Source: an uncultured Collinsella sp.
Lineage (GTDB): Bacteria > Actinomycetota > Coriobacteriia > Coriobacteriales > Coriobacteriaceae
Assembly: GCA_959604825.1 (NCBI GenBank)
Contig: CAUHCN010000002.1
Span: 65,874-129,873, forward strand
DNA length: 64,000 bases
Reading direction: 5' to 3'
The notes under the pieces were generated by a model that did not search any database, was not told the origin of the DNA, and saw only the letters and a list, made by a program, of their open reading frames with translations. Below are positions 8,174-16,857 of the stretch, in pieces; position 1 is the first letter of the stretch, and every line of letters begins with the position of its first letter. The translations under genes and the position numbers were made by a program.

Positions 8174-9096
8174 TGGGTACCGTGAACATGGCCGTCGATT
8201 TCGGCGGCGTCAAGATGCAGAACCCCATTAACACCGCAGCCGGTACCTTTGGCTACGGTTGGCAGTTCCAGAACTTCTTTGATGTTTCCCAGCTGGGCGC
8301 CATCACCACCAAGGGTTGCGCTGCCGAGCCCTGGCCCGGCAATCCCGCGCCCCGCATGGCCGAGATTCCCGGCGGTATGATCAACTCCGTGGGTCTTCAG
8401 AACCCCGGCGTGGCCGCCTTTGCCCGCGAGTCCGGTCCGTGGCTCGAACAGCTGTCCAAGGACGGCTGCCAGGTCATCTGTCAGGTTGCCGGTCACTCCG
8501 TTGACGAGTTTGTCCGCGCACTCGAGATGTATGTCGAGCTGTGCCCCTGGGCTGCCGGCTACGAGATCAACGTGAGCTGCCCTAATATCGCCGCCGGCGG
8601 TGCCGCCATGGGCTCCACGCCCGAGGGCGCCTCTTCCGTTATGGCTGCTTGCCGCAAGGTGACCGATAAGCCGCTGTTCGTGAAGATGGCGCCGGTCAAC
8701 GTCGCCGAGATCGCCAAGGCCCTCGAGGCTGCCGGCGCCGACGGCCTTTCGGTCATCAACTCCATCCAGGGCATGGCCATCGACGTCCATACCCGCAAGT
8801 CCCGCGTGGCCAAGCCCAAGGGCGGCCTTTCGGGCCCGCTGTGCCACCACATCGCCGTGCGCATGGTCTGGGAGGTTGCCCAGGCCGTCGATATCCCCAT
8901 CAACGGTGTCGGCGGTGTCATGACTGGCGAGGATGCGGCTGAGTTTATCCTGGCCGGCGCCACCTGCGTGTCGGTCGGCATGGCCAACTTCGTCGATCCG
9001 TGCGCTTCGCTTAAGATCGCGCATGAGCTCGAGGCCTGGGCCGAGTCCCAGGGCGTAAAGGACATCAACGAGCTGGTGGGTGCTTTCGAATGCTAG
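8173..9096 (+). CDS. pyrD: dihydroorotate dehydrogenase, class 1B catalytic subunit
   Basis: This FMN enzyme oxidises dihydroorotate to orotate in a heterotetramer with PyrK. Family features are NTAAGTFGYG near the N-terminus, the INVSCPN loop that carries the catalytic cysteine in class 1 enzymes, VKMAPV and the late FMN-phosphate segment NGVGGV. About 307 residues are encoded if translation starts at GTG 8173, which shares a base with the pyrK stop (TAGTG). GTG 8182 and ATG 8188 are close alternatives that would shorten it by 3 or 5 residues. The gene ends four bases inside pyrF. Confidence 0.94.
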   Translation: MGTVNMAVDFGGVKMQNPINTAAGTFGYGWQFQNFFDVSQLGAITTKGCAAEPWPGNPAPRMAEIPGGMINSVGLQNPGVAAFARESGPWLEQLSKDGCQVICQVAGHSVDEFVRALEMYVELCPWAAGYEINVSCPNIAAGGAAMGSTPEGASSVMAACRKVTDKPLFVKMAPVNVAEIAKALEAAGADGLSVINSIQGMAIDVHTRKSRVAKPKGGLSGPLCHHIAVRMVWEVAQAVDIPINGVGGVMTGEDAAEFILAGATCVSVGMANFVDPCASLKIAHELEAWAESQGVKDINELVGAFEC

Positions 9097-9806
9097 AGAA
9101 TGATGCCCGCGACCGTGTTATCGTCGCCCTCGACTGCGACCGTGAGCGCGCGCTCGAGCTCGCCCACGAGCTTTCGGGCCATGCCGCCTGGCTCAAGGTC
9201 GGCATGACGCTCTATTACGCTGAGGGTCCCCAGATCGTCAAGACCTTTAAGGACCTTGGCTTTAAGGTCTTCCTCGACCTTAAGTTCCATGACATTCCGC
9301 ATCAGGTGCGCGGCGCTGCCCGCTCGGCCTCGCTTGCCGGTGCCGACCTGCTTTCGGTCCACGGCCTGGGCTCGGGCGCTATGCTCGCTGCCTGCCGCGA
9401 GGGTGCCGAGGAGGCGCGTGAGGACCGCGCCAAACTCGTCGCCATCACCGTGCTCACGAGCATGAATCAGGATGCCTTGAGCGAGATCGGCGTCGAGTCT
9501 CCCGTGGCCGAGGAGGCCGCCCGCTTGGCAAAGCTTGCTCAGGCCAATGGCATCGATGGCATCGTGTGCTCACCGATGGAGGCTCACGACATGCGTGAGC
9601 TGCTGGGTCCTGATGCCCTGATCGTGACTCCGGGTGTGCGTCCGGTGGGTGCCGCCCTTGGTGACCAGTCCCGCGTGGCGACGCCTTCCCAGGCTATCGA
9701 GCGTGGCGCAAGCCACATTGTGGTGGGCCGTCCCATCACCGGTGCCGACGATCCGGTTGCCGCCTTTGACGCCATCGTCGCCGAGCTGGTCGAAAACGTT
9801 GCGTAA
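9090..9806 (+). CDS. pyrF: orotidine 5'-phosphate decarboxylase
   Basis: PyrF decarboxylates OMP to UMP in the last step of the pathway. The 238-residue TIM barrel contains the catalytic DLKFHDIPHQV strand, the N-terminal IVALDC aspartate, and the phosphate-binding TPGVRP and IVVGRPIT loops. The start ATG at 9090 overlaps the pyrD stop. It is the last gene of the operon; pyrE and the carAB genes are not in the window, so orotate phosphoribosyltransferase and carbamoyl-phosphate synthase must be encoded elsewhere. Confidence 0.95.
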   Translation: MLENDARDRVIVALDCDRERALELAHELSGHAAWLKVGMTLYYAEGPQIVKTFKDLGFKVFLDLKFHDIPHQVRGAARSASLAGADLLSVHGLGSGAMLAACREGAEEAREDRAKLVAITVLTSMNQDALSEIGVESPVAEEAARLAKLAQANGIDGIVCSPMEAHDMRELLGPDALIVTPGVRPVGAALGDQSRVATPSQAIERGASHIVVGRPITGADDPVAAFDAIVAELVENVA

Positions 9807-9851
9807 AAGATTCCCCTAAGTCACCACTTTTGGGTCTCATTAGCACAAAAT

Positions 9852-9909
9852 AGCCCCTGTGCCTGCGTAAACTTTCCCATCCTTTGTGTGGAATCGCAGG
9901 CCAGGGGCT
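9852..9909 (+). terminator. long hairpin after pyrF
   Basis: AGCCCCTG (9852-9859) pairs with CAGGGGCT (9902-9909), and GCCTGCG (9861-9867) with CGCAGGC (9895-9901), with a single bulged T and a loop of about 27 bases. It lacks a strong U-run on either strand. It probably ends or protects the pyr transcript. Confidence 0.5.
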
Positions 9910-9928
9910 TAACTTTGGGCGCAGTATA

Positions 9929-9957
9929 TTGCACTTTTTGCGGGTATCGTCTAACCT
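9929..9957 (+). promoter_or_regulatory. candidate promoter of the mihF operon
   Basis: TTGCAC (9929-9934) and TAACCT (9952-9957) are separated by exactly 17 bases. This would start transcription about 80 bases before mihF and include the palindrome at 9973-10004 in the leader. Confidence 0.5.
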
Positions 9958-9972
9958 ATGGAGCCGCGATTA

Positions 9973-10004
9973 GGCATTTTGTACGTTCTACGTGCTAAAA
10001 TGCC
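9973..10004. promoter_or_regulatory. near-perfect palindrome in the mihF leader
   Basis: GGCATTTT (9973-9980) and AAAATGCC (9997-10004) form the outer arms; GTACG and CGTGC pair inside with one wobble and a bulged T. It lies 42 bases before the mihF start. It could be an operator or an RNA hairpin controlling the operon. Confidence 0.5.
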
Positions 10005-10045
10005 AATTATTGAATCAGATATAACCCAACTATTTGGAGGTACGA

Positions 10046-10354
10046 ATGGCACTCCCTCAGCTTACCGACGAGCAGCGCAAGCAGGCTCTTGAGAAGGCTG
10101 CTGCCGCACGTCACGCCCGCGCTGAGCTTCGCGAGCAGATCAAGAAGGGCGAGAAGTCCCTCGAGTCCGTGCTCAACTCCGATGACCCCATCGCTTCCCG
10201 CATGAAGGTTTCCACCCTCATCGAGTCTCTCCCCGGTTATGGCAAGGCCAAGGCCGCCAAGATCATGGAGGAGCTCGGTATCTCCGCTACTCGTCGCGTC
10301 CAGGGCCTCGGTGTCCGTCAGCGCGAGCAGCTCCTCGAGCAGCTGACCAAATAA
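10046..10354 (+). CDS. mihF: actinobacterial integration host factor
   Basis: This 102-residue basic nucleoid protein is of the mIHF type, unrelated in sequence to the HU/IHF of Proteobacteria. It has the alanine-rich N-terminal helix (RKQALEKAAAARHARAEL) and the C-terminal helix-two-turn-helix segment LPGYGKAKAAKIMEELGIS. ATG at 10046 is chosen because GGAGG ends five bases before it. The following gmk starts directly after the stop, the arrangement known from Actinobacteria (mihF-gmk-rpoZ). The protein shapes chromosomal DNA and supports phage integration in related species. Confidence 0.93.
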   Translation: MALPQLTDEQRKQALEKAAAARHARAELREQIKKGEKSLESVLNSDDPIASRMKVSTLIESLPGYGKAKAAKIMEELGISATRRVQGLGVRQREQLLEQLTK

Positions 10355-10924
10355 GTGAGCGCTCAGGATTCCAAGCTCTTTGTGATTTCTGGACCGTCAG
10401 GCGCAGGCAAGGGTACGCTCGTCACTCGTGTGCGCGAGCGCCGCTCGAACCTGGGTCTGACGGTTTCGGCTACCACGCGAGCACCACGCAAAGGTGAGGT
10501 CGACGGTGTCAACTACTTTTTTCTGACGCGCGAGGAGTTCGACCGCCGCGTGGCAAACGGTGAGTTTGTTGAGTGGGCCGAGGTCCACGGTAACTGCTAC
10601 GGCACGTTGGTGAGCGAGGTCGCATCCAAGCTCGCCTCGGGCTCGTCTCTGATTTTGGAGATCGATGTCCAGGGCGCCCTGCAGGTGAAGGAGCGTTTCC
10701 CCGAGGCCGTGCTGATCTTTATCAAGCCGCCTTCGCTTGAGGTGCTCCGCGAGCGTCTAGTCGGTCGCGGTACCGAGACGCCCGAGACGATTGAGCTGCG
10801 TATGGCAAACGCCGCCGATGAGCTTGCCCTTGCCGACCGCTACGACGACGTCGTGGTGAATGACGATCTCGACCGCGCGACCGATGAGCTCGTTCGCGTT
10901 CTCGATATGCATGAAAGGATCTGA
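10355..10924 (+). CDS. gmk: guanylate kinase
   Basis: Gmk phosphorylates GMP to GDP. The 189-residue protein shows the P-loop GPSGAGKGTL near residue 13, the GMP-binding segment TTRAPRKGEVDGVNYFF, and the lid and base-binding region EIDVQGALQV. The GTG start abuts the mihF stop with no gap and no clear ribosome-binding site, so translation is probably coupled. It sits between mihF and rpoZ. Confidence 0.95.
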   Translation: MSAQDSKLFVISGPSGAGKGTLVTRVRERRSNLGLTVSATTRAPRKGEVDGVNYFFLTREEFDRRVANGEFVEWAEVHGNCYGTLVSEVASKLASGSSLILEIDVQGALQVKERFPEAVLIFIKPPSLEVLRERLVGRGTETPETIELRMANAADELALADRYDDVVVNDDLDRATDELVRVLDMHERI

Positions 10925-10929
10925 GGTCC

Positions 10930-11211
10930 GTGTCCGTTGTAAAGCCTTGCATTGACGATCTTCTGGAGAAGACCGATCACAACCGCTTCCTGCTCGCTTC
11001 GCTTGCCTCCAAGCGCGCCTGCGACATCAATAGCATGCTGCGTGGCCAGCACAACCGCGTGCTTGCCGTCCAGGATGTTGATGACATCACCATCGGGCTT
11101 TCCGGTGCCGATACCATCTCGATGGCTATGGACGAGATTGTCGACGGCGACATCTCTTACGACGAGGCCCGTTACGAGAAGGCGCTCGGCCACAAGGTTG
11201 CTGAAGCCTAA
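10930..11211 (+). CDS. rpoZ: RNA polymerase omega subunit
   Basis: Omega helps assemble the beta' subunit of RNA polymerase. The 93-residue product carries the family core IDDLLEKTDHNRFLLASLASKRACDIN and the downstream DEIVDGDISYDE. It starts with GTG shortly after the gmk stop; gmk-rpoZ linkage is typical across bacteria. The stop is immediately followed by the thiI start. Confidence 0.92.
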   Translation: MSVVKPCIDDLLEKTDHNRFLLASLASKRACDINSMLRGQHNRVLAVQDVDDITIGLSGADTISMAMDEIVDGDISYDEARYEKALGHKVAEA

Positions 11212-12456
11212 ATGGCGGCTCGCGTCTGCCTAGTCCACTATCACGAGGTTGGGCTGAAGGGCAAGAACCGCGCACATTTTGAGCATATCCTCATGGATAA
11301 CATCAAGGCGGCCTTGGCCGCCTTTTCCGTGAACGCCGTGTCTCGAATTTCCGGTTATATCCTCGTGACCTTTAACGAGCATCAGGCCGACGAGGCGGCG
11401 CGTGTCATCCGCACCGTCCCCGGCGTTGCCCGTGTGTCTTTGGCGTATCACACCAACCGCGACCCGCAGGAGTACTGCGCCGCCGCTGTGAAGGCGCTGC
11501 GCGAGTTTGGTTCCTTCGATTCGTTTAAGGTGCACGCCAAGCGCTCCAATACTGACTATGAGCTCACCTCGATCGATATCAATCGACAGGTTGGCGAGGT
11601 GCTGTGTGAGGCGTTTCCCGATAAAAAGGTCCAGATGCACGACCCCGACGCGATGGTGCACGTTCTGGTGGTTCAGGGTAGTGTCTACGTGTATGCGCGC
11701 TCCCAGCGCGGCGTTGGCGGCCTTCCGGTGGGTTCTGCCGGCAAGGTCGTGACGCTGCTGTCGTCGGGTATCGATTCTCCGGTGGCGACCTGGATGCTCG
11801 CGCGTCGCGGCGCGGTGTGCGTGCCGGTGCATTTCTCCGGTCGTCCGCAGACGCCCGACACGAGTGAATACCTGGTGCAGGACATCATCCGTGCGCTTGA
11901 GCCGGGTGTCCAGATCGGCCGCCTGTACGTGGTGCCGTTTGGCGACTGCCAGCGTGAGATTTCGGTCACCTGTCCCAGCAACCTGCGCGTTATCATGTAT
12001 CGCCGCATTATGTATTCGGTTGCTGAGCGCATTGCACACATCGAGGGTGCCAGGGCCATCGTTACGGGCGAATCGCTTGGGCAGGTTGCCTCCCAAACGC
12101 TTGAGAACATCATGGCCGTCAACGAAGCCGTGAAGATTCCCGTGTTCCGTCCTCTCATCGGTTCGGACAAGCAGGAGATCATCGTGCGCGCCGAGGAGAT
12201 CGGTACCTTCGATATCTCGACTGAGGCCGCTCCCGACTGCTGTACGCTGTTTATGCCGCGTCGTCCCGAGACGCACGCTAAACTCGATGCCGTGCATGAG
12301 GCCTGGGAACTGTTTGATCATGAGGAGATGATTGAGCGCCTGCTCAAGCAGACAGAGTACATCGACTTCGAGAGCAACACATATAAGGCCCCTAAGACCT
12401 TAAAACGCAAACATTCGGAGCTTGCTCCGCGTGAGATTTACCAAGATTACGAGTAA
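11212..12456 (+). CDS. thiI: tRNA 4-thiouridine synthase (ThiI)
   Basis: ThiI adenylates U8 of tRNA and exchanges oxygen for sulfur; in some bacteria it also serves thiamine synthesis. The 414 residues comprise a ferredoxin-like domain, a THUMP domain (about 60-165) and a PP-loop ATPase with LLSSGIDSPVATWML. The C-terminal rhodanese domain of enterobacterial ThiI is absent, as in Bacillus, so sulfur must come from a dedicated cysteine desulfurase. No such gene is adjacent. The ATG directly follows the rpoZ stop. A perfect terminator ends the operon. Confidence 0.94.
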   Translation: MAARVCLVHYHEVGLKGKNRAHFEHILMDNIKAALAAFSVNAVSRISGYILVTFNEHQADEAARVIRTVPGVARVSLAYHTNRDPQEYCAAAVKALREFGSFDSFKVHAKRSNTDYELTSIDINRQVGEVLCEAFPDKKVQMHDPDAMVHVLVVQGSVYVYARSQRGVGGLPVGSAGKVVTLLSSGIDSPVATWMLARRGAVCVPVHFSGRPQTPDTSEYLVQDIIRALEPGVQIGRLYVVPFGDCQREISVTCPSNLRVIMYRRIMYSVAERIAHIEGARAIVTGESLGQVASQTLENIMAVNEAVKIPVFRPLIGSDKQEIIVRAEEIGTFDISTEAAPDCCTLFMPRRPETHAKLDAVHEAWELFDHEEMIERLLKQTEYIDFESNTYKAPKTLKRKHSELAPREIYQDYE

Positions 12457-12466
12457 ATTTGTGCAT

Positions 12467-12499
12467 AGACCGACGATGCGCCTGCATCGTCGGTCTTTT
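12467..12499 (+). terminator. terminator of the mihF-gmk-rpoZ-thiI operon
   Basis: AGACCGACGATGC and GCATCGTCGGTCT are perfect complements separated by GCCT, followed by TTT. This is a textbook intrinsic terminator. Confidence 0.92.
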
Positions 12500-12573
12500 G
12501 CCATCTGGGCATTTTGCGGCTAAGTGTTCATTTGCTGACGTGTGCCTGAATAAATGGACAGATTTGTGCAAGG

Positions 12574-12597
12574 TTTTGGTCAGCTTTTGGTTTGACC
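12574..12597 (+). promoter_or_regulatory. TTTGGTCAG repeat upstream of comEA
   Basis: TTTTGGTCAGC is followed by TTTTGG in 11-bp phase (TTTGG at 12575 and 12586), then TTGACC. The same TTTGGTCAG..TTTGG pattern, also at 11-bp spacing, lies upstream of recA. A shared competence activator site is the simplest reading, but no such regulator is identified here. Confidence 0.45.
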
Positions 12598-12669
12598 GCA
12601 AAAACCGGTTTTGGGGCGTGGCTGTTGCGGAGCTCCTTTCCTGACACGATGGTGTTGGGAGGTTTTGCT

Positions 12670-13383
12670 ATGGCGCAGCGCGAACAACACGAACGAGTCA
12701 AAAAGATGGACCGTTGGGCGGGCAAACTGCTCGGTCATAAGACAGTGGTGATGGCGATACTGGTCGTCATTGCGATGGCGAGTGGACTGGCAATGGCGAA
12801 CCTTGGCGGCGGTGCCGGCGGTGTGTCGTTTGAGCGCACTGATGGTTCGGGCACGTTAGTGGAGCCGGGATCCGGCGATGCTTCGAGTGGAAAGACATCT
12901 GAAGGCTCTTCGCCTAAGGCGTCTGCCGCGGCAGAGGTCTATGTCGATGTTGATGGCGCCGTGGTGTCACCCGGTGTATATCGCCTCAAAGACGGGGCGC
13001 GGGTGGCTCAGGCGATTGATGCCGCCGGCGGGCTGGCGCCCGAAGCAGACGTTACGGGGCTTAATCGTGCATCCAAGGTCACTGATGGACAAAAAATTCA
13101 CGTTCCAACGGTAGGGGAGCAGCAGGCGTCCATTGCGGAAGCCGGTGTTGATGGTGGGACTTCCGCATCGTCGGGCGTTAGTGGCGCAACAGGCCTAGTA
13201 AACATCAATACGGCAAGCGCAGAAGAGCTGCAGACGCTTTCGGGCATCGGCCCCTCCATGGCCCAGTCGATTATCGATGAGCGGACAAAGAACGGTGCTT
13301 TCGCCTCGGTTGACGATCTGATGCGTGTGTCGGGAATCGGCGAGAAGAAGCTTGCCAAAATCAAAGATTGCATCTGCGTATGA
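12670..13383 (+). CDS. comEA: competence protein ComEA, DNA receptor
   Basis: ComEA binds incoming double-stranded DNA at the outer face of the membrane. The 237-residue protein has one N-terminal membrane helix (about 27-46, VVMAILVVIAMASGLAMA), a linker, an SLBB domain (YVDVDGAVVSPGVYRL), and two C-terminal helix-hairpin-helix motifs (LVNINTASAEELQTLSGIG and VSGIGEKKLAKI). ATG at 12670 is preferred because GGGAGG lies eight bases upstream. The stop overlaps the comEC start by four bases (ATGA). Confidence 0.95.
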   Translation: MAQREQHERVKKMDRWAGKLLGHKTVVMAILVVIAMASGLAMANLGGGAGGVSFERTDGSGTLVEPGSGDASSGKTSEGSSPKASAAAEVYVDVDGAVVSPGVYRLKDGARVAQAIDAAGGLAPEADVTGLNRASKVTDGQKIHVPTVGEQQASIAEAGVDGGTSASSGVSGATGLVNINTASAEELQTLSGIGPSMAQSIIDERTKNGAFASVDDLMRVSGIGEKKLAKIKDCICV

Positions 13384-15683
13384 GCGCGACCGAGCGCGAG
13401 CACGTGATGCCTCCGCGACCCCTGATTCCGTGGACGATGGCCCTGTGTGCCGGCATGTGCGTGAGCTGCGCCTTGGTGCTCAGCATAGCCGCTGATGCGC
13501 TGCTGAGGGAGCGGACGACGGCGGTCGGGCCGCTATGGGCCATTCCCGTTGCGGCAGCGGTTTTCGTTGTGCTGGCTCACTCTTGTGCGAGGCTTGCCCC
13601 TTTGAAGCGGTGGCTGTATGCCGCGTCCGTCGGTCTCATAGCGGGTGCGGTCGTTTCGGCGTGGTGGGCCGTGGGTGCGCTCAACGCCTCGAAGACGCTC
13701 GACGGTCGAGCGGCAAGCAGTCTCGAGTTTGTCGTGCAGGGTGACCCATCCATAAATGACGACGTGTATTCCTATACCTGCGAGGCACGCTCGGACGGTA
13801 AGAACTTGGCAACGGTTCGCCTATCGTGTGATCGTGAGCTCAAGGTCGGGGCGCACGTGCGTGTTATCGGTCGCGTTTCACGTTTTGAGAACGATGCATA
13901 TGGACGATCGCGCGTGCTCCGAGGCGAGGTGCGCAAGGTTAAAGCCGTTCGGATTGTGTCGGTCGATGAAGGTTCTCCGAGGCCGCTGCATCGGCTGCGA
14001 AATGGGCTGCTTGCGTCCATCGCGCCTGCGACCGACCCGGCGCGTGCGCTCATAGCCGGTGTCGTCTGCGGTCGTTCGGCCGAGCTGCGCGCCCAGCCGG
14101 CGGGCGACTGGTTTTCGGTGACGGGAACGGCGCATCTTATCGCAGTCTCGGGCAGCCATTTGGCTATCGTGGGGTTTGTAATCGAGGGCGTATTGCAAAA
14201 GACTCGGTGCTCACGTGGTCTTCAGCGGGCGATATTGGCGATAACGCTTGTGGGCTACGCTGCCTTTACGGGCGCGTCTCCCTCGGCCGTGCGCGCGTGC
14301 TGCATGGTGTTCGTGACGCTTGTCGTAAACGGCGCGGGGCGTCGTCGGCACGGCCTTTCGGCACTCTTCGTAACCATGTCCATCTTTGTGCTACTGCGGC
14401 CGACGGTGCTGTTCGAGATGGGCTTTCAGCTTTCATGCGCCAGCGTCTTAGCCATTCTGTGCTTTTGTCCCTATGCGACCTACGCGTTGGGTGAGCTAGG
14501 TGTGCCATCGGGCGTTGCCAGTGTGCTTTCCGTCACGCTGTGCTCGCAACTGGCGACACTTCCCATTGCCATTCCTGCCTTCGGTACATTCTCGCTCATT
14601 GCTCCGTTTGCAAATGCGGTCATCGGTCCGGTGGTGAGCGTTCTGCTCGCTGTGTCGATCGCGCTGGCTCCCTTTTCGCTCGTGGGACCGTTGCGGACTT
14701 GGGCGCTCGTTGTGCCCATGATTGCCGCCCGTTGCGCGCTGTTCTTCGAGCAGCTGTTTGCCGCCGTGCCGGGTGCATACGTGAGCGTGCCGCCCGATAG
14801 CATGTGGATTTACCTAGTGCCGTGTTTTCTGGCGGTTCTGCTGGTCTGGTGGCCGCGTCCCCGTGCACGTCCTATGGCGGTGGGGCTTGCATGCCTGATG
14901 CTCTTGGCTGCGATTCCGTACGTCTATTGGGATCGATTCGCTCCGCCTTCGGTGACGGTGCTCGATGTGGGCCAGGCCGATGCGATTCTTATCCGCCAAG
15001 GCGGCGCAGTAGCTCTCGTCGACTGCGGGCTCGACGAGCGTGTGGTTGCGGCGTTGGTTCGCAATAACGTGCACCATATCGATGCCGTCTTTGTGACGCA
15101 TTGGGATGAGGACCACTGGGGTGGTTTGCCTGCCGTGCTCGAACAGTTTTCGGTCGGAACGATTGCCGTGGCGGCGGATGCGCTGGAGGATGCTCCTGCC
15201 GAGGTATTGAACCGACCTGGCGTGGAGTATCGGCAGGTGCGCCGTGGGGATACGGTCGACATCGGCTCATTTTGCGCTCGCGTGATGTGGCCATTCGAGT
15301 TCGTGGATGGCGAGGGAAATGAGGACTCGCTTGTCCTTCTGCTCTCTTATGTTCAGGAAGGCAAGGGCCTGCGAATACTTCTCACCGGTGATGCCGAGCT
15401 CGACCAAGAGCGGGAATTCGTGCAGGAGGTGGGGGATATCGATGTCCTTAAACTTGGGCATCACGGCTCCAAGGTTTCAGTCGATGGCGAGTTGCTGGAC
15501 GTCCTGAAGCCCGAGCTTTCCCTCGCAAGCGCCGGTGAGGGGAATCGATACGGCCATCCGTCCGATGCCTGCATCGATGCCGTTAAGGAAGCGGGTGGTG
15601 TGTTCGCGTGTACCATCGAACACGGCGACATTACCGTCACACCGACTGCGAATGGCTTTGCGATGCGATGCCAGCTACCGTGA
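13380..15683 (+). CDS. comEC: competence protein ComEC, DNA-uptake channel
   Basis: ComEC forms the membrane pore through which single-stranded DNA enters during transformation. Its 767 residues comprise an N-terminal DUF4131 region after two or three helices, a central multi-helix Competence domain (about 230-510, with LIAVSGSHLAIVG), and a C-terminal metallo-beta-lactamase domain with THWDEDHWGG and LKLGHHGSK, thought to degrade one strand. ATG at 13380 overlaps comEA. It appears intact. Type IV pilus and comF genes are not in the window. Confidence 0.94.
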   Translation: MSATEREHVMPPRPLIPWTMALCAGMCVSCALVLSIAADALLRERTTAVGPLWAIPVAAAVFVVLAHSCARLAPLKRWLYAASVGLIAGAVVSAWWAVGALNASKTLDGRAASSLEFVVQGDPSINDDVYSYTCEARSDGKNLATVRLSCDRELKVGAHVRVIGRVSRFENDAYGRSRVLRGEVRKVKAVRIVSVDEGSPRPLHRLRNGLLASIAPATDPARALIAGVVCGRSAELRAQPAGDWFSVTGTAHLIAVSGSHLAIVGFVIEGVLQKTRCSRGLQRAILAITLVGYAAFTGASPSAVRACCMVFVTLVVNGAGRRRHGLSALFVTMSIFVLLRPTVLFEMGFQLSCASVLAILCFCPYATYALGELGVPSGVASVLSVTLCSQLATLPIAIPAFGTFSLIAPFANAVIGPVVSVLLAVSIALAPFSLVGPLRTWALVVPMIAARCALFFEQLFAAVPGAYVSVPPDSMWIYLVPCFLAVLLVWWPRPRARPMAVGLACLMLLAAIPYVYWDRFAPPSVTVLDVGQADAILIRQGGAVALVDCGLDERVVAALVRNNVHHIDAVFVTHWDEDHWGGLPAVLEQFSVGTIAVAADALEDAPAEVLNRPGVEYRQVRRGDTVDIGSFCARVMWPFEFVDGEGNEDSLVLLLSYVQEGKGLRILLTGDAELDQEREFVQEVGDIDVLKLGHHGSKVSVDGELLDVLKPELSLASAGEGNRYGHPSDACIDAVKEAGGVFACTIEHGDITVTPTANGFAMRCQLP

Positions 15684-15711
15684 CGACGTCGTTGGCGTGT
15701 GGTGGGCCCCT

Positions 15712-15721
15712 GGGCTAGAAT
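15712..15721 (+). promoter_or_regulatory. candidate holA promoter -10
   Basis: GGGCTAGAAT lies 40 bases upstream of the holA start, resembling the GGGTANNAT elements seen elsewhere in the window. Confidence 0.4.
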
Positions 15722-15761
15722 GGCACGGAACGAATACGAAGGCCTGCGGGAGGGGAGCGCA

Positions 15762-16724
15762 ATGTCCGAAACCGGTTTGCTGCCGGCATATCTGATCGTC
15801 GGTACCGACGGAGTTAAGCGCGACCACGCCGTCTCGCGTATGAAAGCGCGTCTGGAAAAATCGGGTATGGTCGAGTTCAACCTCGACGAGCGAGACATGA
15901 CCAAGGACCCCGATATCGAGTCCATTATCGGATCGCTTAACACCTTTCCGATGGGCAGCGAGTTTCGTCTGGTAATCCTCGATGGCTGCTCAAAGCTCGC
16001 CAAGGCGGTCTCGGAGCCGCTCGTTGGGTATCTGACGAGTCCCAGCCCAACAACGGTCTGCCTCATCATCGCTGACTCACTTGCCAAGAATACGCGCCTG
16101 TATAAGGCAATCGCCAAGATCGACAAGAAGGCTATCGTCGATTGCTCGGGTACCAAGCGCTGGGAACTGCCGCGCCGTGTTCAGCAGATGGCGACGCAGC
16201 GCGGTAAGTCGATTTCGACGGCGGCCGCCGAGGAGCTCGTCTCGCGTTCGGGCGAAAACACGCGCATGCTCGATAACGACTTGGCTAAGCTTGCCCAGAT
16301 GGTCGAGGCGCCCCAGATTGAACTTGCCGATGTTGAGCGCTGGATTGTACGTACGGCCGAGGTCCAACCCTGGGACTTCCTCAACGCCGTCTCGGCTCGC
16401 GATATGCGGCGTTCGCTTGAGCTCTTTAAGCTCCTGCCCTCCAAGAGCTACGTGTGGACTTACACATTGCTGTGCGGTCGCATCCGTGAGCTGATCGTCG
16501 CCAAGGCGCTTGATGCGCGCGGACAGGGTCGCGAGCTGGCCGCAACGCTCAAGCTCCAGTCCTGGCAGGTCAAGAATCACCTTACCTGGGCGCGTCGTTT
16601 TTCGATGACCGAGCTCGTCGCAGCGCTCGAGGGTGCCGTTGATGTGGAGCTCGCGCTCAAGGGTTCGGCCGATTCTCAGACGGCGCTTTTGCTCTGGATT
16701 ACGAACATCTTGAGAAAATCGTGA
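15762..16724 (+). CDS. holA: DNA polymerase III delta subunit
   Basis: Delta opens the beta clamp ring during clamp loading. The 320-residue product starts at ATG 15762 after GGAGGGG; a longer open frame lacks a ribosome-binding site. It has the delta layout: an N-terminal AAA-like region without a P-loop (YLIVGTDGVKRDHAV), then helical segments around AAEELVSRSGENTRMLDNDL, and a C-terminal collar domain. Its position between comEC and rpsT is the common comEA-comEC-holA-rpsT arrangement of Gram-positive bacteria. Confidence 0.93.
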   Translation: MSETGLLPAYLIVGTDGVKRDHAVSRMKARLEKSGMVEFNLDERDMTKDPDIESIIGSLNTFPMGSEFRLVILDGCSKLAKAVSEPLVGYLTSPSPTTVCLIIADSLAKNTRLYKAIAKIDKKAIVDCSGTKRWELPRRVQQMATQRGKSISTAAAEELVSRSGENTRMLDNDLAKLAQMVEAPQIELADVERWIVRTAEVQPWDFLNAVSARDMRRSLELFKLLPSKSYVWTYTLLCGRIRELIVAKALDARGQGRELAATLKLQSWQVKNHLTWARRFSMTELVAALEGAVDVELALKGSADSQTALLLWITNILRKS

Positions 16725-16773
16725 TGATACCTGCCTATTTGACAAATTCGTTCTATCCCTTTGAGAGGGAGCG

Positions 16774-16782
16774 TGCTATAGT
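16774..16782 (+). promoter_or_regulatory. rpsT promoter, extended -10 TGCTATAGT
   Basis: TGCTATAGT at 16774-16782 lies about 75 bases before rpsT and is identical to the rpmB element. A TTGACA at 16739-16744 is too far upstream to pair with it. Confidence 0.5.
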
Positions 16783-16857
16783 AGGCGCTTGCATGACCTC
16801 ACCGTGTCCCAGAGGTGTCATACATTTTTTGCAAGGAACTCGAAAGGAACTCCAGAA

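Noticed and set aside
16739..16782. TTGACA at 16739 paired with TATAGT at 16777 as the rpsT promoter
   Set aside because: The spacer is over 30 bases, far beyond the usual 16-18.
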